From NCBI GenBank assembly GCA_023402845.1, contig JAEYFP010000033.1, positions 27,464 through 91,463 of the forward strand: a DNA stretch of 64,000 nucleotides, given 5' to 3'. Source of the stretch: Bacillota bacterium. Lineage in GTDB: Bacteria; Bacillota; Clostridia; Lachnospirales; Lachnospiraceae. Below are positions 7,726 to 15,818 of this stretch, one piece after another (positions within the stretch are counted from its first letter, which is position 1; every line of letters begins with the position of its first letter). Both the position numbers and the translations under genes were made by a program. The notes below the pieces were generated by a model that was not told the DNA's origin, ran no database searches, and saw only the letters and a program-made list of their open reading frames with translations.

Positions 7726-8298
7726 GTGGCTACGACAAAAGCAGAAACAAATGAAGCTCTCTACGCCGCCTATCTCAGCGGCGACGGCAACGCGCTGCGT
7801 GTTCTCATGGAACGCCACGGCGATGCCCTGACGCTCTATATTAACGGTTACATACATGACATTCACGAGGCCGAGGACTTGATGATTGAAGCCTTTTCCC
7901 GCATGGTGGCTGCGAAGCCCCGGCTTGTGGAAAATGGTTTTAGGGCATATCTGTATAAAACCGCCCGGAACCTTGCCCTGCGCCACGCGGACAGGCGCCG
8001 CCGCCACTCCTGTTTCAGCCTTGAGGCGTTAGCGAACGAGCCGGAAAGCAAACTGCTGGTGGAGGCGGTTTTGCAAACCGAAGAACAAAGCCGCATCCTG
8101 CATCAGTGTATGGAACAGATTAACCCCGATTACCGCGAAGCACTGTATCTGTTGTATTTTGAGAATATGAGCTATGCGCAGGCAGCACAGATCATGGGGA
8201 AAACCATAAAACAAATTGATCATTTGCTGGAGCGGGGCAAAAAAGCCCTGCGCCCGCTATTGGAACAGGAGGGAATCACCGATGCGCAGTACCGATGA
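7726..8298 (+). CDS. Sigma-70 family (ECF-like) RNA polymerase sigma factor
   Basis: A two-domain sigma factor of about 190 residues. Region 2 is at residues about 12-90 (LYINGYIHDIHEAEDLMIEAF, then FRAYLYKTARNLALRHADRR) and region 4 at about 128-187 (INPDYREALYLLYFENMSYA, then AAQIMGKTIKQIDHLLERGK). The start is uncertain: the -10 box at 7696-7701 rules out upstream ATGs, leaving GTG at 7726 (or 7723) directly behind GGAGG at 7719-7723. It is the first gene of a tightly packed, GC-rich operon with a candidate anti-sigma gene overlapping its end by 17 bases. Confidence 0.85.
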   Translation: MATTKAETNEALYAAYLSGDGNALRVLMERHGDALTLYINGYIHDIHEAEDLMIEAFSRMVAAKPRLVENGFRAYLYKTARNLALRHADRRRRHSCFSLEALANEPESKLLVEAVLQTEEQSRILHQCMEQINPDYREALYLLYFENMSYAQAAQIMGKTIKQIDHLLERGKKALRPLLEQEGITDAQYR

Positions 8299-8632
8299 AC
8301 GGGTCGTCGCCGTGGAACGGCGTGTGAAAGAATTGGCGCGGCAAAAGAAACAGCGGCACAGCCGGTATATCGGCCTGTCTGCTGCTGCCTGTCTGCTCAT
8401 CGTCGTGGGGATGGGCGCTGCCATGCCCAGCATCATGGCGGGACTTTCCCAGGGAGACTATGCAGACACCGGCATGATGGCAAGTATTTTTTATGAGGGG
8501 GGTGCTCTCGGCTATGTGCTCATCGGCCTTTTGGCCTTTGCCCTCGGCGTGTGTCTGACTGTCCTTTGTGTTCTTCTGCACCGCGAGAGCCAGCAGGCTA
8601 AGGAGGACGACGACAATGCTGGAAACAATTGA
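8282..8632 (+). CDS. Small two-helix membrane protein, candidate anti-sigma factor
   Basis: A 116-residue protein with a basic cytosolic N-terminus (VERRVKELARQKKQRHSR), two membrane helices (about residues 30-52 and 74-99) and an acidic cytosolic tail. It overlaps the sigma gene by 17 bases and has GGAGGG upstream. By position and topology it is the candidate membrane anti-sigma factor, with the N-terminal part as sigma-binding region. No anti-sigma family motif (for example zinc-binding HxxxCxxC) is visible, so the role is inferred from context only. Confidence 0.75.
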   Translation: MRSTDERVVAVERRVKELARQKKQRHSRYIGLSAAACLLIVVGMGAAMPSIMAGLSQGDYADTGMMASIFYEGGALGYVLIGLLAFALGVCLTVLCVLLHRESQQAKEDDDNAGNN

Positions 8633-9272
8633 TGCTTCCATACGGCTTTCAACCATCGACAATTTTATACAGCTTGCAGTCATGGCGGGTTGCGGTATAT
8701 ATGCCGCCGTGCGGTTCCTCCGGCGTAAGGAGCAGGCGTGGTTTTTGCTCACCTGTTTTTATGGCGCCTTTGCTCTTGGATTGATTTACTGGCTTTTGTT
8801 CCTTGTGTTTCGCTCGGATGTACCAAGGCTTTCCCCTGTATCGGATTTAAGCTGGCTGGCAAGTGTGCTGTTTCTGCTGGTGCTGCAAACTACAATTCGC
8901 CTGCCGGAAGAACTGGTGTACCGGCCTTCCCTGGCATGGACTGTCCCTGCCTTCTGCGCGGTTATGTGCCTCTATTTTTTTCAGTGGGGCGACTATCTCC
9001 TGAATATTCTATGGGAGGTGCTGTTGGGCATATGCGGGTACTCCGCCCTGCGGGGTCTGCTGTTTGCCCGCAGTCAAAGCGGTGTAGCGCGTGATCGTCA
9101 ATATTTCCACATGGCGGTTTTGGCATTTGTCCTGCTGGAGCATGGACTTTGGGCTGCCTCCGGACACTGGCAGGGCGGCACTCTTTTGAACCCTTACTAT
9201 TGGTTTGACTTTTTCCTCAGCGCCACGTTTTTCACCTTCCTGCCGGCGCTGAAAAAGGCGGTGGCGGAATGA
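8616..9272 (+). CDS. Polytopic membrane protein of unknown function
   Basis: A 218-residue integral membrane protein with about seven hydrophobic helices, for example residues 17-34, 42-66, 81-92, 108-122, 130-147, 165-180 and 197-212. The ATG at 8616 sits 9 bases after AGGAGG (8601-8606) and overlaps the preceding gene; its own stop overlaps the PrsW start by 4 bases. No catalytic motif was seen. I do not recognise a family. Tight coupling to both neighbours suggests it is part of the same sensing complex, possibly an input sensor for the sigma/PrsW pair. Confidence 0.75.
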   Translation: MLETIDASIRLSTIDNFIQLAVMAGCGIYAAVRFLRRKEQAWFLLTCFYGAFALGLIYWLLFLVFRSDVPRLSPVSDLSWLASVLFLLVLQTTIRLPEELVYRPSLAWTVPAFCAVMCLYFFQWGDYLLNILWEVLLGICGYSALRGLLFARSQSGVARDRQYFHMAVLAFVLLEHGLWAASGHWQGGTLLNPYYWFDFFLSATFFTFLPALKKAVAE

Positions 9273-9904
9273 TCTATATTGAAAATGTATTTATCTGCAT
9301 CGCCGCACCCCTGCTGATCGCTATGGTGTGTGCCGGAAAGCGCAGCCGTCCAGGCTTTATCTTCCTGCTTGCGGGAATGGGAAGCTGCCTTTTGTCAGCC
9401 TATATCAACACCTTTTTCGCACGGCTTTACGGGGCGGGTATTACACAGGCTACGGTGGAGCTTGCTCCGGTGATTGAAGAAACTATGAAGCTTTTGCCTC
9501 TGCTCTTTTTCCTGCTGGTGTTTGAACCGGCGAGACAGGAGGCGCAAAGGGCCATTCTTTTTGTGGCGGCGGGTTTTGCCACCTTTGAGAACGTGTGCTA
9601 CCTCATCGAAAACGGTGCGTCACAGCTTTGGTTTTTGCTCATGCGCGGCTTTGGTACGGGGGCGATGCACATCGTTTGCGGAGCTATCGTGGGCTATGGG
9701 CTTTTGTATGTGTGGAAGTGGCCGTGGTTAAAGGCGGCGGGAACCTTCGGGCTTTTGTGTATCGCCATCACCTACCACGCCATCTTCAACCTGCTTTTGA
9801 GCGTGGGGGGCGCGGCTCAGACGGTGGGCCTGCTGATTCCTATTCTAACTGTTTTATCAGGTGTTATCATCACAAAGCTGCTGCGGCCAAAGCTGCCGGA
9901 GTGA
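9269..9904 (+). CDS. prsW: PrsW-family glutamic intramembrane protease
   Basis: A 211-residue, multi-helix membrane protease. All PrsW signatures are present: EExxK at Glu70-Glu71-Lys74 (VIEETMK), FxxxE at Phe103-Glu107 (FATFEN), a His in the next helix (His134, GAMHIVCG) and a His near the end (His170, ITYHAIFN). In Bacillus subtilis PrsW makes the first cut in the anti-sigma factor RsiW, releasing SigW. Its place in one operon with a sigma factor and a small membrane protein suggests the same job here on the 8282-8632 product; this partner assignment is inference. Confidence 0.9.
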   Translation: MIYIENVFICIAAPLLIAMVCAGKRSRPGFIFLLAGMGSCLLSAYINTFFARLYGAGITQATVELAPVIEETMKLLPLLFFLLVFEPARQEAQRAILFVAAGFATFENVCYLIENGASQLWFLLMRGFGTGAMHIVCGAIVGYGLLYVWKWPWLKAAGTFGLLCIAITYHAIFNLLLSVGGAAQTVGLLIPILTVLSGVIITKLLRPKLPE

Positions 9905-9924
9905 GCGTCAAAAAGCATCCCCGG

Positions 9925-9949
9925 AGCTGCCGAAAGGCGGCTTTTTTTT
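9925..9949 (+). terminator. Rho-independent terminator after prsW
   Basis: Stem AGCTGCC (9925-9931), GAAA tetraloop, stem GGCGGCT (9936-9942) and a run of eight T. It follows the prsW stop by about 20 bases, so the downstream surface-protein genes need partial readthrough or their own promoter between 9950 and 10050. Confidence 0.9.
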
Positions 9950-10064
9950 GTGTAAAAAAAATATTTTCAACTTTTTTGATTTTTAGGTGGGGAGTTTTTG
10001 CGTTTTATGTATTTAAGGTAGTAGAAAGAATTTTATGCATCTTTTTCGAAGGAGGCATATTCAA

Positions 10065-10207
10065 ATGTACAATACGGAAAAGCGGGTGGCTATGTGCGGG
10101 TGGGTGTGCTTGCTTTTGCCGCGGCGGTAGCAATTACGGTGCTGTGCATCCGCTATCGGGAAATGAGAAGAAAAATATACGATAAGACGGAGGATGATCA
10201 GAAATGA
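10065..10207 (+). pseudogene. Small single-helix membrane protein gene with an apparent frameshift
   Basis: Behind GAAGGAGG (10049-10055), ATG at 10065 opens MYNTEKR but that frame stops at 10128-10130. Dropping into the frame of the ggc at 10088 gives GYVRVGVLAFAAAVAITVLC, a clear membrane helix, then a charged tail RYREMRRKIYDKTEDDQK and a stop at 10205-10207 that overlaps the next start as ATGA. The most economical reading is one intact gene of about 47 codons broken by loss of one base near 10086. A GTG start at 10094 would also give a short helix protein. A sequencing error is possible. Confidence 0.55.
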
Positions 10208-13200
10208 AAAAAAGAATGTTAAGCCTGCTGCTGGCGGCAATGGTTGTGACCATGCTGCCGGTTACGGCATGGGCGGAGGAAGTTTCGCCGATACAGGATA
10301 GCGGTGAGGCCTCTGTGCCTGTCCTTGGAGAGCGTATTGAAGCCGACAGCAATTCCGGTAAACTCACAGTTTCGGAGAATACGCTGTCCGGCAGCGTAAG
10401 CAGCGTGACCGGCAGCGGGAGCCGTTCAACACTTGCTTCGGCACAATTTACAACCGAGGCGGCAACGCCCCTGCTGTTAAGTGCTGGCCGGGCAGCGGGT
10501 ACTACTCCTTATGTGGATGAGCATGGAGTGGAACACACCGAGACCGCGACAGAAATTACAAGCGCAACCACAGGGCTGGATGATACCACAACCGGTGGCT
10601 GGTATGTGGTCAGTGGCAACGTATCCACGGGGACCCTTACCGTAAACGGCGACGTCAAGCTGATACTGGCAGACGGCGCATCCCTGACAGTTACGGGAAG
10701 CGGAACAAAGGCGGGAGTCCTCGTCGATGAAGGGAATAGCTTGACAATTTACAGCCAGATAATGGGCACAGGCAGGCTGGATGCCGTAGGTGGAGACAGC
10801 GGGGCAGGAATTGGTACAGACAAGGACGGTGCGTTTTCTGCCGGTATCGTTAATATCTATGGCGGTACAGTTATTGCCAGAAGCGGGGGCGGGGTTTACG
10901 GCAGCGCAGGCATCGGGGGAGGTTACGACAGCAACGGCGGGACAGTCAACATTTATGGAGGAAGTGTCACAGCCACGGGAGAAAAAAGTGGTGCAGGTAT
11001 TGGAGGCGGCAGCGTAGGCAGCTGCGGCAGCGTCAATATCTATGGGGGGACGGTCACAGCCTCGGGAGGAACTTACGGTGCGGGTATCGGCGGCGGCTAC
11101 TTAGGCAACGTGTATGGCAGCGACTGTACGGTCAATATTTATGGAGGAACAGTCAAAGCCACGGGAGGCGCCACCGGTGCGGGGATTGGCGGGGGCTACC
11201 ACGGCAATGGAGGCAGTGTCAATATCCACGGAGGTTTGGTCGAAGCCACGGGTGGAACTTACGGTGCGGGTATCGGCGCCGGCCAAGGCGGCAATGGAGG
11301 CAGTGTCAATATCACCGGCGGTACAGTCACAGCTGCAGGGGGAACCGACAGTGTAGATATCGGAGGCAAAAGTGGCACCATCTCTATCACAGGCGGCGAC
11401 GTGACCGCTTCCAGATTTTCCTCTAGTGATACGGCGGTACCAACCGTTCAGAGTGTCTCCCCGGATGGTGTGAATGTCGCTTTAAGCGGATATATTGTCA
11501 TCACCTTCAGCGAAACAATGATGCCGCCCGTGGGGATAATCTCCTTAGACAACGGTGTTGGAGCATTGACCGGCGGCAGTTGGGACACAGACAGGAAGGT
11601 GTATACAGTTACTTATTCCGGCCTTACCCGAAGTACAGAATATATCATTTCAATCTCCGGCTTTTACGATGCAGCGGGCAATGCGATGACAGCCGACGCT
11701 TCACATAGCTTCACAACAGAACCGGAGCCTGATATGATAAATCCTATCGTGGCTAACGTTACACCAAGCGGAGCCGATACCGCCATCAGTGGGAACATCA
11801 CTGTTACCTTCAGTGAGGCCATGAATACCTCGGCAGGCACCGTGTCCCTTGACGGTGGCGTTACTTCTCTGACGGGCGGCAGTTGGACTGTAGGCAATAC
11901 TGTCTACACAGTGCCTTACTCACTGCTGGGCTACGGCACGGCATATACCTTATCCATCTCCGGGTTTCGGGATGCGGCGGGCAATCCCATGACTGCGGAT
12001 ACTTCACATCGCTTTACCACGATGACAGAGCCGCTGACTCCTTCCGTCTCAGTCAATACACTGACCGTAAGCCAGGGTGGTACGGCCAACTTTACAGTCT
12101 CTCTAGGTCAGGGTGCTACCGCGGCGACGAGGGCGGATATTACAGTCACAAACAGCAGTATCGCCTCTGTCAGCACAGGCAGATTAACCGCATCGGGAGC
12201 AATTACGGTCACCGGGCTTTCGGAGGGAAGTACAAGCATTACCGTAACCTTTAATGATTTTGCACGGACAGTTAAGACCATTGCCGTCACCGTAAACCCC
12301 GCTTTCAACGGCAGTAATCCAAGCAGCGGTAACAGCGACAGCGGTTCATCCTCCGGCAGCAGCTCGGTGACATCAGAAAAACAGCCCGACTACCCGGTAA
12401 CGGTTGAGATTTTCGTTACGGCGACCGCTGACAAAAACGACCACGCTACGGCAACCATCCCGGAAAGCGCCATAGCGGAGGCCATTAAAAAAGCTGCCGC
12501 AGCGGCAAAATCTCAAGACAAAACAGAAAACGGCATCGGCATATCGGTTACTGTGAACACCCCAGCGAATACAAAATCTCTCGGACTTGTACTGTCCCAA
12601 TCGGTGCTAAAACAGCTTGCCGAAGCCAAGGTACGGCAGTTTGAGATAAATGGTCAGCGTCTGACCTTGAATCTAGATCAGGAGGCTATCCGTCAGCTTC
12701 TATCCCAAAGCACGGGTGATGTGACCATCACCATTAAGCCGGTCACTGTCGTGGGTGTGCGGAACGCTTACGAAATCACCTTCACTACGGTGAAAAACGG
12801 CAAAACCGTGACAATCTCAAGTCTTGGTGACGGCAGCGCGACACTCTCCATCCCCTGCACACCGGCGAAAAACGAAGCTGCCGGATACCTCTATGCTGTC
12901 TATGTGGATGCCAAGGGCAGGTATAACCGCATACCAGGCTCAGCCTATGATGCTAACAGCCGGAGTATGATTTTCAGCACCAGCCACTTCTCAGTGTACG
13001 GTGTGAGCTACAAAGCACCCTCTGCAAAGTTTACCGATATCGACACCAATTGGGCAAAGGACTCTATTGATTTTGTGGTGGGCAGAGGGCTTCTCTCCGG
13101 AACATCAAAAACTACCTTTGCGCCGGATAACGCAATGACACGAGGAACGCTGGTGACCGCTCTCGGCAGGCTGGCGGGAGCGGATGCCAAGGCATATACC

Positions 13201-13767
13201 ACAAACAGCTTTACCGATGTAAAAGCCGACAGTCCTTTCCGTCCCTACATTGAGTGGGCATATAGCAAAGGAATCATACAAGGTATCGGCAACGGGCAAT
13301 TTGCACCCGACAGGGCAATTACCCGTGAGGAAATTGCAATAATTTTTGCGAATTATGCCAGGGCCACCGGCTATAAGCTGCCTGTGACCCGCACCACCGC
13401 GGCATTTGCCGATGCTTCCAGCATCGGCAGCACTTACAAGGATTCGGTCACGGCCATGCAGCAAGCAGGGATTATAATGGGTGAAACAAACAACAAGTTT
13501 AATCCAAAGTACAACGCCACCCGTGTCGAGGTCAGTGCCATGCTCCACCGCTACATCAAGCTGATAATCAATCCTGCCACGGCACAGGGCTGGGTGAAAG
13601 ACGATGACGGTCAGTATATGTATTACAAAGACGGCAATGCTCTCACCGGTATGCAAGCCATTAACGGTGTGAAATATTTCTTCTGCATAGACGGAACCCT
13701 GGAAACCGGTTGGGTAAAAGACGGCCTCATGGTCGCCGGAAAATGGATGGAGCTTGACAGTAAATAG
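10204..13767 (+). CDS. Mosaic surface protein: beta-helix repeats, Ig-like domains, SLH domains
   Basis: A 1187-residue exported protein. Order: signal peptide ending near Ala24 (AWA); Thr/Ser-rich spacer; Gly-rich repeats about 190-400 with many copies of VNIYGGTVTATGG-type units (right-handed beta-helix style); two Big_5-like Ig domains about 407-505 and 513-608 (ITFSE, GSW, AAGNAMTAD); a third beta domain about 616-698; a Ser/Gly linker about 702-722; an unassigned domain about 730-935; three SLH domains about 939-1119 that would anchor it to secondary cell-wall polymers; and a C-terminal pair of GWVKD-x-YYK-type wall-binding repeats. ATGA overlap with the preceding small gene. Likely an adhesin or cell-surface structural protein and a plausible output of the sigma/PrsW operon. 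Confidence 0.9.
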   Translation: MKKRMLSLLLAAMVVTMLPVTAWAEEVSPIQDSGEASVPVLGERIEADSNSGKLTVSENTLSGSVSSVTGSGSRSTLASAQFTTEAATPLLLSAGRAAGTTPYVDEHGVEHTETATEITSATTGLDDTTTGGWYVVSGNVSTGTLTVNGDVKLILADGASLTVTGSGTKAGVLVDEGNSLTIYSQIMGTGRLDAVGGDSGAGIGTDKDGAFSAGIVNIYGGTVIARSGGGVYGSAGIGGGYDSNGGTVNIYGGSVTATGEKSGAGIGGGSVGSCGSVNIYGGTVTASGGTYGAGIGGGYLGNVYGSDCTVNIYGGTVKATGGATGAGIGGGYHGNGGSVNIHGGLVEATGGTYGAGIGAGQGGNGGSVNITGGTVTAAGGTDSVDIGGKSGTISITGGDVTASRFSSSDTAVPTVQSVSPDGVNVALSGYIVITFSETMMPPVGIISLDNGVGALTGGSWDTDRKVYTVTYSGLTRSTEYIISISGFYDAAGNAMTADASHSFTTEPEPDMINPIVANVTPSGADTAISGNITVTFSEAMNTSAGTVSLDGGVTSLTGGSWTVGNTVYTVPYSLLGYGTAYTLSISGFRDAAGNPMTADTSHRFTTMTEPLTPSVSVNTLTVSQGGTANFTVSLGQGATAATRADITVTNSSIASVSTGRLTASGAITVTGLSEGSTSITVTFNDFARTVKTIAVTVNPAFNGSNPSSGNSDSGSSSGSSSVTSEKQPDYPVTVEIFVTATADKNDHATATIPESAIAEAIKKAAAAAKSQDKTENGIGISVTVNTPANTKSLGLVLSQSVLKQLAEAKVRQFEINGQRLTLNLDQEAIRQLLSQSTGDVTITIKPVTVVGVRNAYEITFTTVKNGKTVTISSLGDGSATLSIPCTPAKNEAAGYLYAVYVDAKGRYNRIPGSAYDANSRSMIFSTSHFSVYGVSYKAPSAKFTDIDTNWAKDSIDFVVGRGLLSGTSKTTFAPDNAMTRGTLVTALGRLAGADAKAYTTNSFTDVKADSPFRPYIEWAYSKGIIQGIGNGQFAPDRAITREEIAIIFANYARATGYKLPVTRTTAAFADASSIGSTYKDSVTAMQQAGIIMGETNNKFNPKYNATRVEVSAMLHRYIKLIINPATAQGWVKDDDGQYMYYKDGNALTGMQAINGVKYFFCIDGTLETGWVKDGLMVAGKWMELDSK

Positions 13768-13781
13768 CAGACACGCATACA

Positions 13782-13826
13782 AAGTGAGGGCAGAAATCGG
13801 CATCGGTTTCCACCCTTGCTTTTTTG
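13782..13826 (+). terminator. Terminator after the surface-protein gene
   Basis: AAGTGAGGG (13782-13790) pairs with CCCTTGCTT (13813-13821), with two G-T pairs, followed by six T. It lies 15 bases after the stop of the surface-protein gene. Confidence 0.75.
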
Positions 13827-13910
13827 TGTCCGCACCCCTTACTAGTGCAAACATGAATTTACCCTTGCAATTAAAAATTTAAATATGCATTTAACGAAGA
13901 TAAAGATAAA

Positions 13911-13946
13911 AACCCTTGACTTGGAGTTGACTCAAGGGTTTATAAT
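13911..13946 (+). promoter_or_regulatory. MerR-type promoter and operator
   Basis: TTGACT (13916-13921) and TATAAT (13941-13946) are 19 bases apart, the overlong spacer typical of MerR-activated promoters. A perfect inverted repeat AACCCTTGA (13911-13919) / TCAAGGGTT (13932-13940) covers the -35 and the spacer. It should be bound by the regulator encoded immediately downstream, giving autoregulation and control of the alcohol dehydrogenase. Confidence 0.9.
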
Positions 13947-13973
13947 TTATTTGCTGGAGAAAGGAGGCGGCTT

Positions 13974-14351
13974 ATGACAATAAAGGAAGTGTGTGAAAAA
14001 TATAATGTTTCACAGGACACATTGAGGTATTATGAGCGTGTGGGTATGATTCCGCCTGTTCATAGAACAGAAAGCGGTATCCGCAATTACACACCCGAAG
14101 ATGAGGGCTGGGTAGAGCTGGCTTTGTGTATGCGCAGCGCAGGACTTCCAATTGAAGTGATGATAGAGTATTTAAAGCTTACTCAGCAGGGAGATCAGAC
14201 AATTGCTGCGCGGCTGCAGCTTCTGCAGGCACAAAAGGAGGTTTTGCTGAAGCAGAGCCAAAATATTGAGGCAACACTTGCTCGTCTTGATTATAAGATC
14301 GCCAGATATGAGATTGCGGTGGAAACAGGCAATCTTACATGGAATGATTGA
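13974..14351 (+). CDS. MerR-family regulator, AdhR-like
   Basis: A 125-residue MerR protein: N-terminal winged helix (TIKEVCEKYNVSQDTLRYYE, then RVGMIPPVHR and GIRNYTPED) and a C-terminal dimerisation coiled coil (about 78-115). Cys52 in ELALCMRSAGLP falls at the position of the redox/aldehyde-sensing Cys52 of Bacillus subtilis AdhR. Together with the downstream dehydrogenase this points to sensing of reactive aldehydes. The GAAAGGAGG site supports the ATG at 13974. No metal-binding Cys cluster is seen, so metal sensing is unlikely. Confidence 0.88.
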   Translation: MTIKEVCEKYNVSQDTLRYYERVGMIPPVHRTESGIRNYTPEDEGWVELALCMRSAGLPIEVMIEYLKLTQQGDQTIAARLQLLQAQKEVLLKQSQNIEATLARLDYKIARYEIAVETGNLTWND

Positions 14352-14408
14352 CTGGAAACAGTGTTTGCCCAACAACAATATATTCTGAGCCTAAAAAGGA
14401 GAAAAAAT

Positions 14409-15572
14409 ATGCAAAATTTTGATTATCAAACACCTACAAGAATTATTTTTGGAAAAGACGTCATTGCACAGCTGCCTGCTGTTATGAAACCGCTTGGAAA
14501 AAAAGTCCTTCTGACCTACGGTGGCGGGAGCATAAAAAAAATCGGACTGTACGATAAAGTCAAAGAATTGCTGGCTGACTTTGAGATTTTTGAACTCAGC
14601 GGCATCGAACCCAATCCGAAGTATGCCACCAGTGTTGTTGACGGGGTAACCATTTGTAAAAATGAGAATATTGATGTAATTCTTGCTGTAGGCGGCGGAA
14701 GTGTTCTTGACTGTTCCAAGGCGATTGCCGCAGGTGCAAAATATGATGGAGAAGCATGGGATTTGATTACCTATAAAGTGAAAGCACAGGCGGCTCTGCC
14801 GATTGTTGATATCCTGACTCTTGCTGCGACCGGAAGCGAATATGATTGCGGCGGCGTCATTTCCAGAACAGAAACAAATGATAAGATTGGTTATATGGAT
14901 TCCTTACTGTTCCCGGTCTGCTCTATTCTGGATCCGCAGTATACGTTTTCTGTTTCCAAAAAGCAGACGGCCGCAGGAACGGCGGATGCAATGAATCATG
15001 TGATTGAACAGTATTTCGCGGAAGATACAACACTACTGAATGACGGTTTCTGTGAAGCGGAGCTCAAGAGTCTCATGACAAATGTGAAAATTGCTCTTGA
15101 AAACCCTTCAGATTACAAAGCAAGGGCAGAACTGATGCTTGACTGTACTTATGGCTGCAACGGCATTCTTTCACTTGGCAACAGTCCGTCCGGCTGGCCT
15201 TGTCATGGTATGGAGCACGCTTTGAGTGCCTATTATGATATTACGCACGGGGAAGGACTTGCCATTATTACACCGAGATGGATGAAGCATATTCTTAGTG
15301 AGAAAACGCTTCCCAGGTTTGTGAAGTTTGCTGTTAACGTGATGGGAGTTGTTCCGTCTGCAAATGACATGGAAACAGCCGATAAGGGTATTGACGAACT
15401 CTACAGGTTCTTTGAGTCAATCGGCATTCCGATGCATCTGAAGGACGTTGGAATTGATGAATCCAGAATTTTGGAAATGGCGCATCATGTGGCAGTGGGG
15501 GAAGGTCTTGAGAACGCTTATGCAGCGCTGCTGGAAGAGGATATCGCGCAGATTTTTACTGCTTCACTTTAA
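14409..15572 (+). CDS. Iron-containing alcohol dehydrogenase (BdhA-like)
   Basis: A 387-residue group III, metal-dependent alcohol dehydrogenase. Seen: FDYQTPTRIIFGKD start; nucleotide-binding GGGSIKKIG and VGGGSVLDCSKAIAAG; metal ligands in the DAMNHVIEQYF and GMEHALSAYYDITHGEGLAI segments (His residues). The sequence resembles NAD(P)H-dependent butanol dehydrogenases of clostridia, which reduce aldehydes to alcohols. Start at 14409 follows AAAAGGAG. It lies behind the AdhR-like gene under the same MerR-type promoter, consistent with aldehyde detoxification. Confidence 0.92.
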   Translation: MQNFDYQTPTRIIFGKDVIAQLPAVMKPLGKKVLLTYGGGSIKKIGLYDKVKELLADFEIFELSGIEPNPKYATSVVDGVTICKNENIDVILAVGGGSVLDCSKAIAAGAKYDGEAWDLITYKVKAQAALPIVDILTLAATGSEYDCGGVISRTETNDKIGYMDSLLFPVCSILDPQYTFSVSKKQTAAGTADAMNHVIEQYFAEDTTLLNDGFCEAELKSLMTNVKIALENPSDYKARAELMLDCTYGCNGILSLGNSPSGWPCHGMEHALSAYYDITHGEGLAIITPRWMKHILSEKTLPRFVKFAVNVMGVVPSANDMETADKGIDELYRFFESIGIPMHLKDVGIDESRILEMAHHVAVGEGLENAYAALLEEDIAQIFTASL

Positions 15573-15620
15573 TATTCTTAAAAAAGTAAAGGATAGATAT
15601 CTCTATAGAGTAGTTATCAT

Positions 15621-15645
15621 AAAAAGAGGCGGCAGCCTCTTTTTT
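15621..15645 (+). terminator. Terminator after the alcohol dehydrogenase
   Basis: Perfect stem AAAAAGAGGC (15621-15630) / GCCTCTTTTT (15635-15644) with GGCA loop, its 3' arm running into the T tract. It would work from either side. Confidence 0.9.
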
Positions 15646-15677
15646 ATGCGCAGCTTTGCGCGCGGAACAAAAGCTGT
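15644..15677 (+). repeat. 34-base dispersed repeat, copy 1
   Basis: This 34-base stretch recurs at 20101-20134 with a single T/C difference. It contains a small hairpin GCGCA-GCTT-TGCGC and an outer pair AGCTTT/AAAGCT. Copy 1 lies directly after the adh terminator. No coding sense was found in it. Confidence 0.85.
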
Positions 15678-15755
15678 GCTGCCGGAGTATTTGGCTGTGA
15701 GAGGGGCTAAATTACTGCATTAATCCAAAAACAAAGAGATACTATTCTGAAATTA

Positions 15756-15784
15756 TTGAGATTATTCTGATAATTCGGTATAAT
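15756..15784 (+). promoter_or_regulatory. SigA-type promoter for the GNAT/EcsC pair
   Basis: TTGAGA (15756-15761), 17-base spacer, TATAAT (15779-15784), about 35 bases upstream of the GNAT start. Confidence 0.75.
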
Positions 15785-15818
15785 ACTATGGATTGGAGAG
15801 ATTTTCTTGAGGAGTAAT

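Noticed and set aside
9595..10185. Long plus-strand frame overlapping prsW and the following gap
   Set aside because: It lies in another frame of prsW, is rich in Arg/His/Cys as out-of-frame GC-rich DNA usually is, and runs through the terminator.
13105..13854. 249-codon minus-strand frame opposite the surface-protein gene
   Set aside because: It is antisense to the SLH domains, which have clear family features; no start signal.
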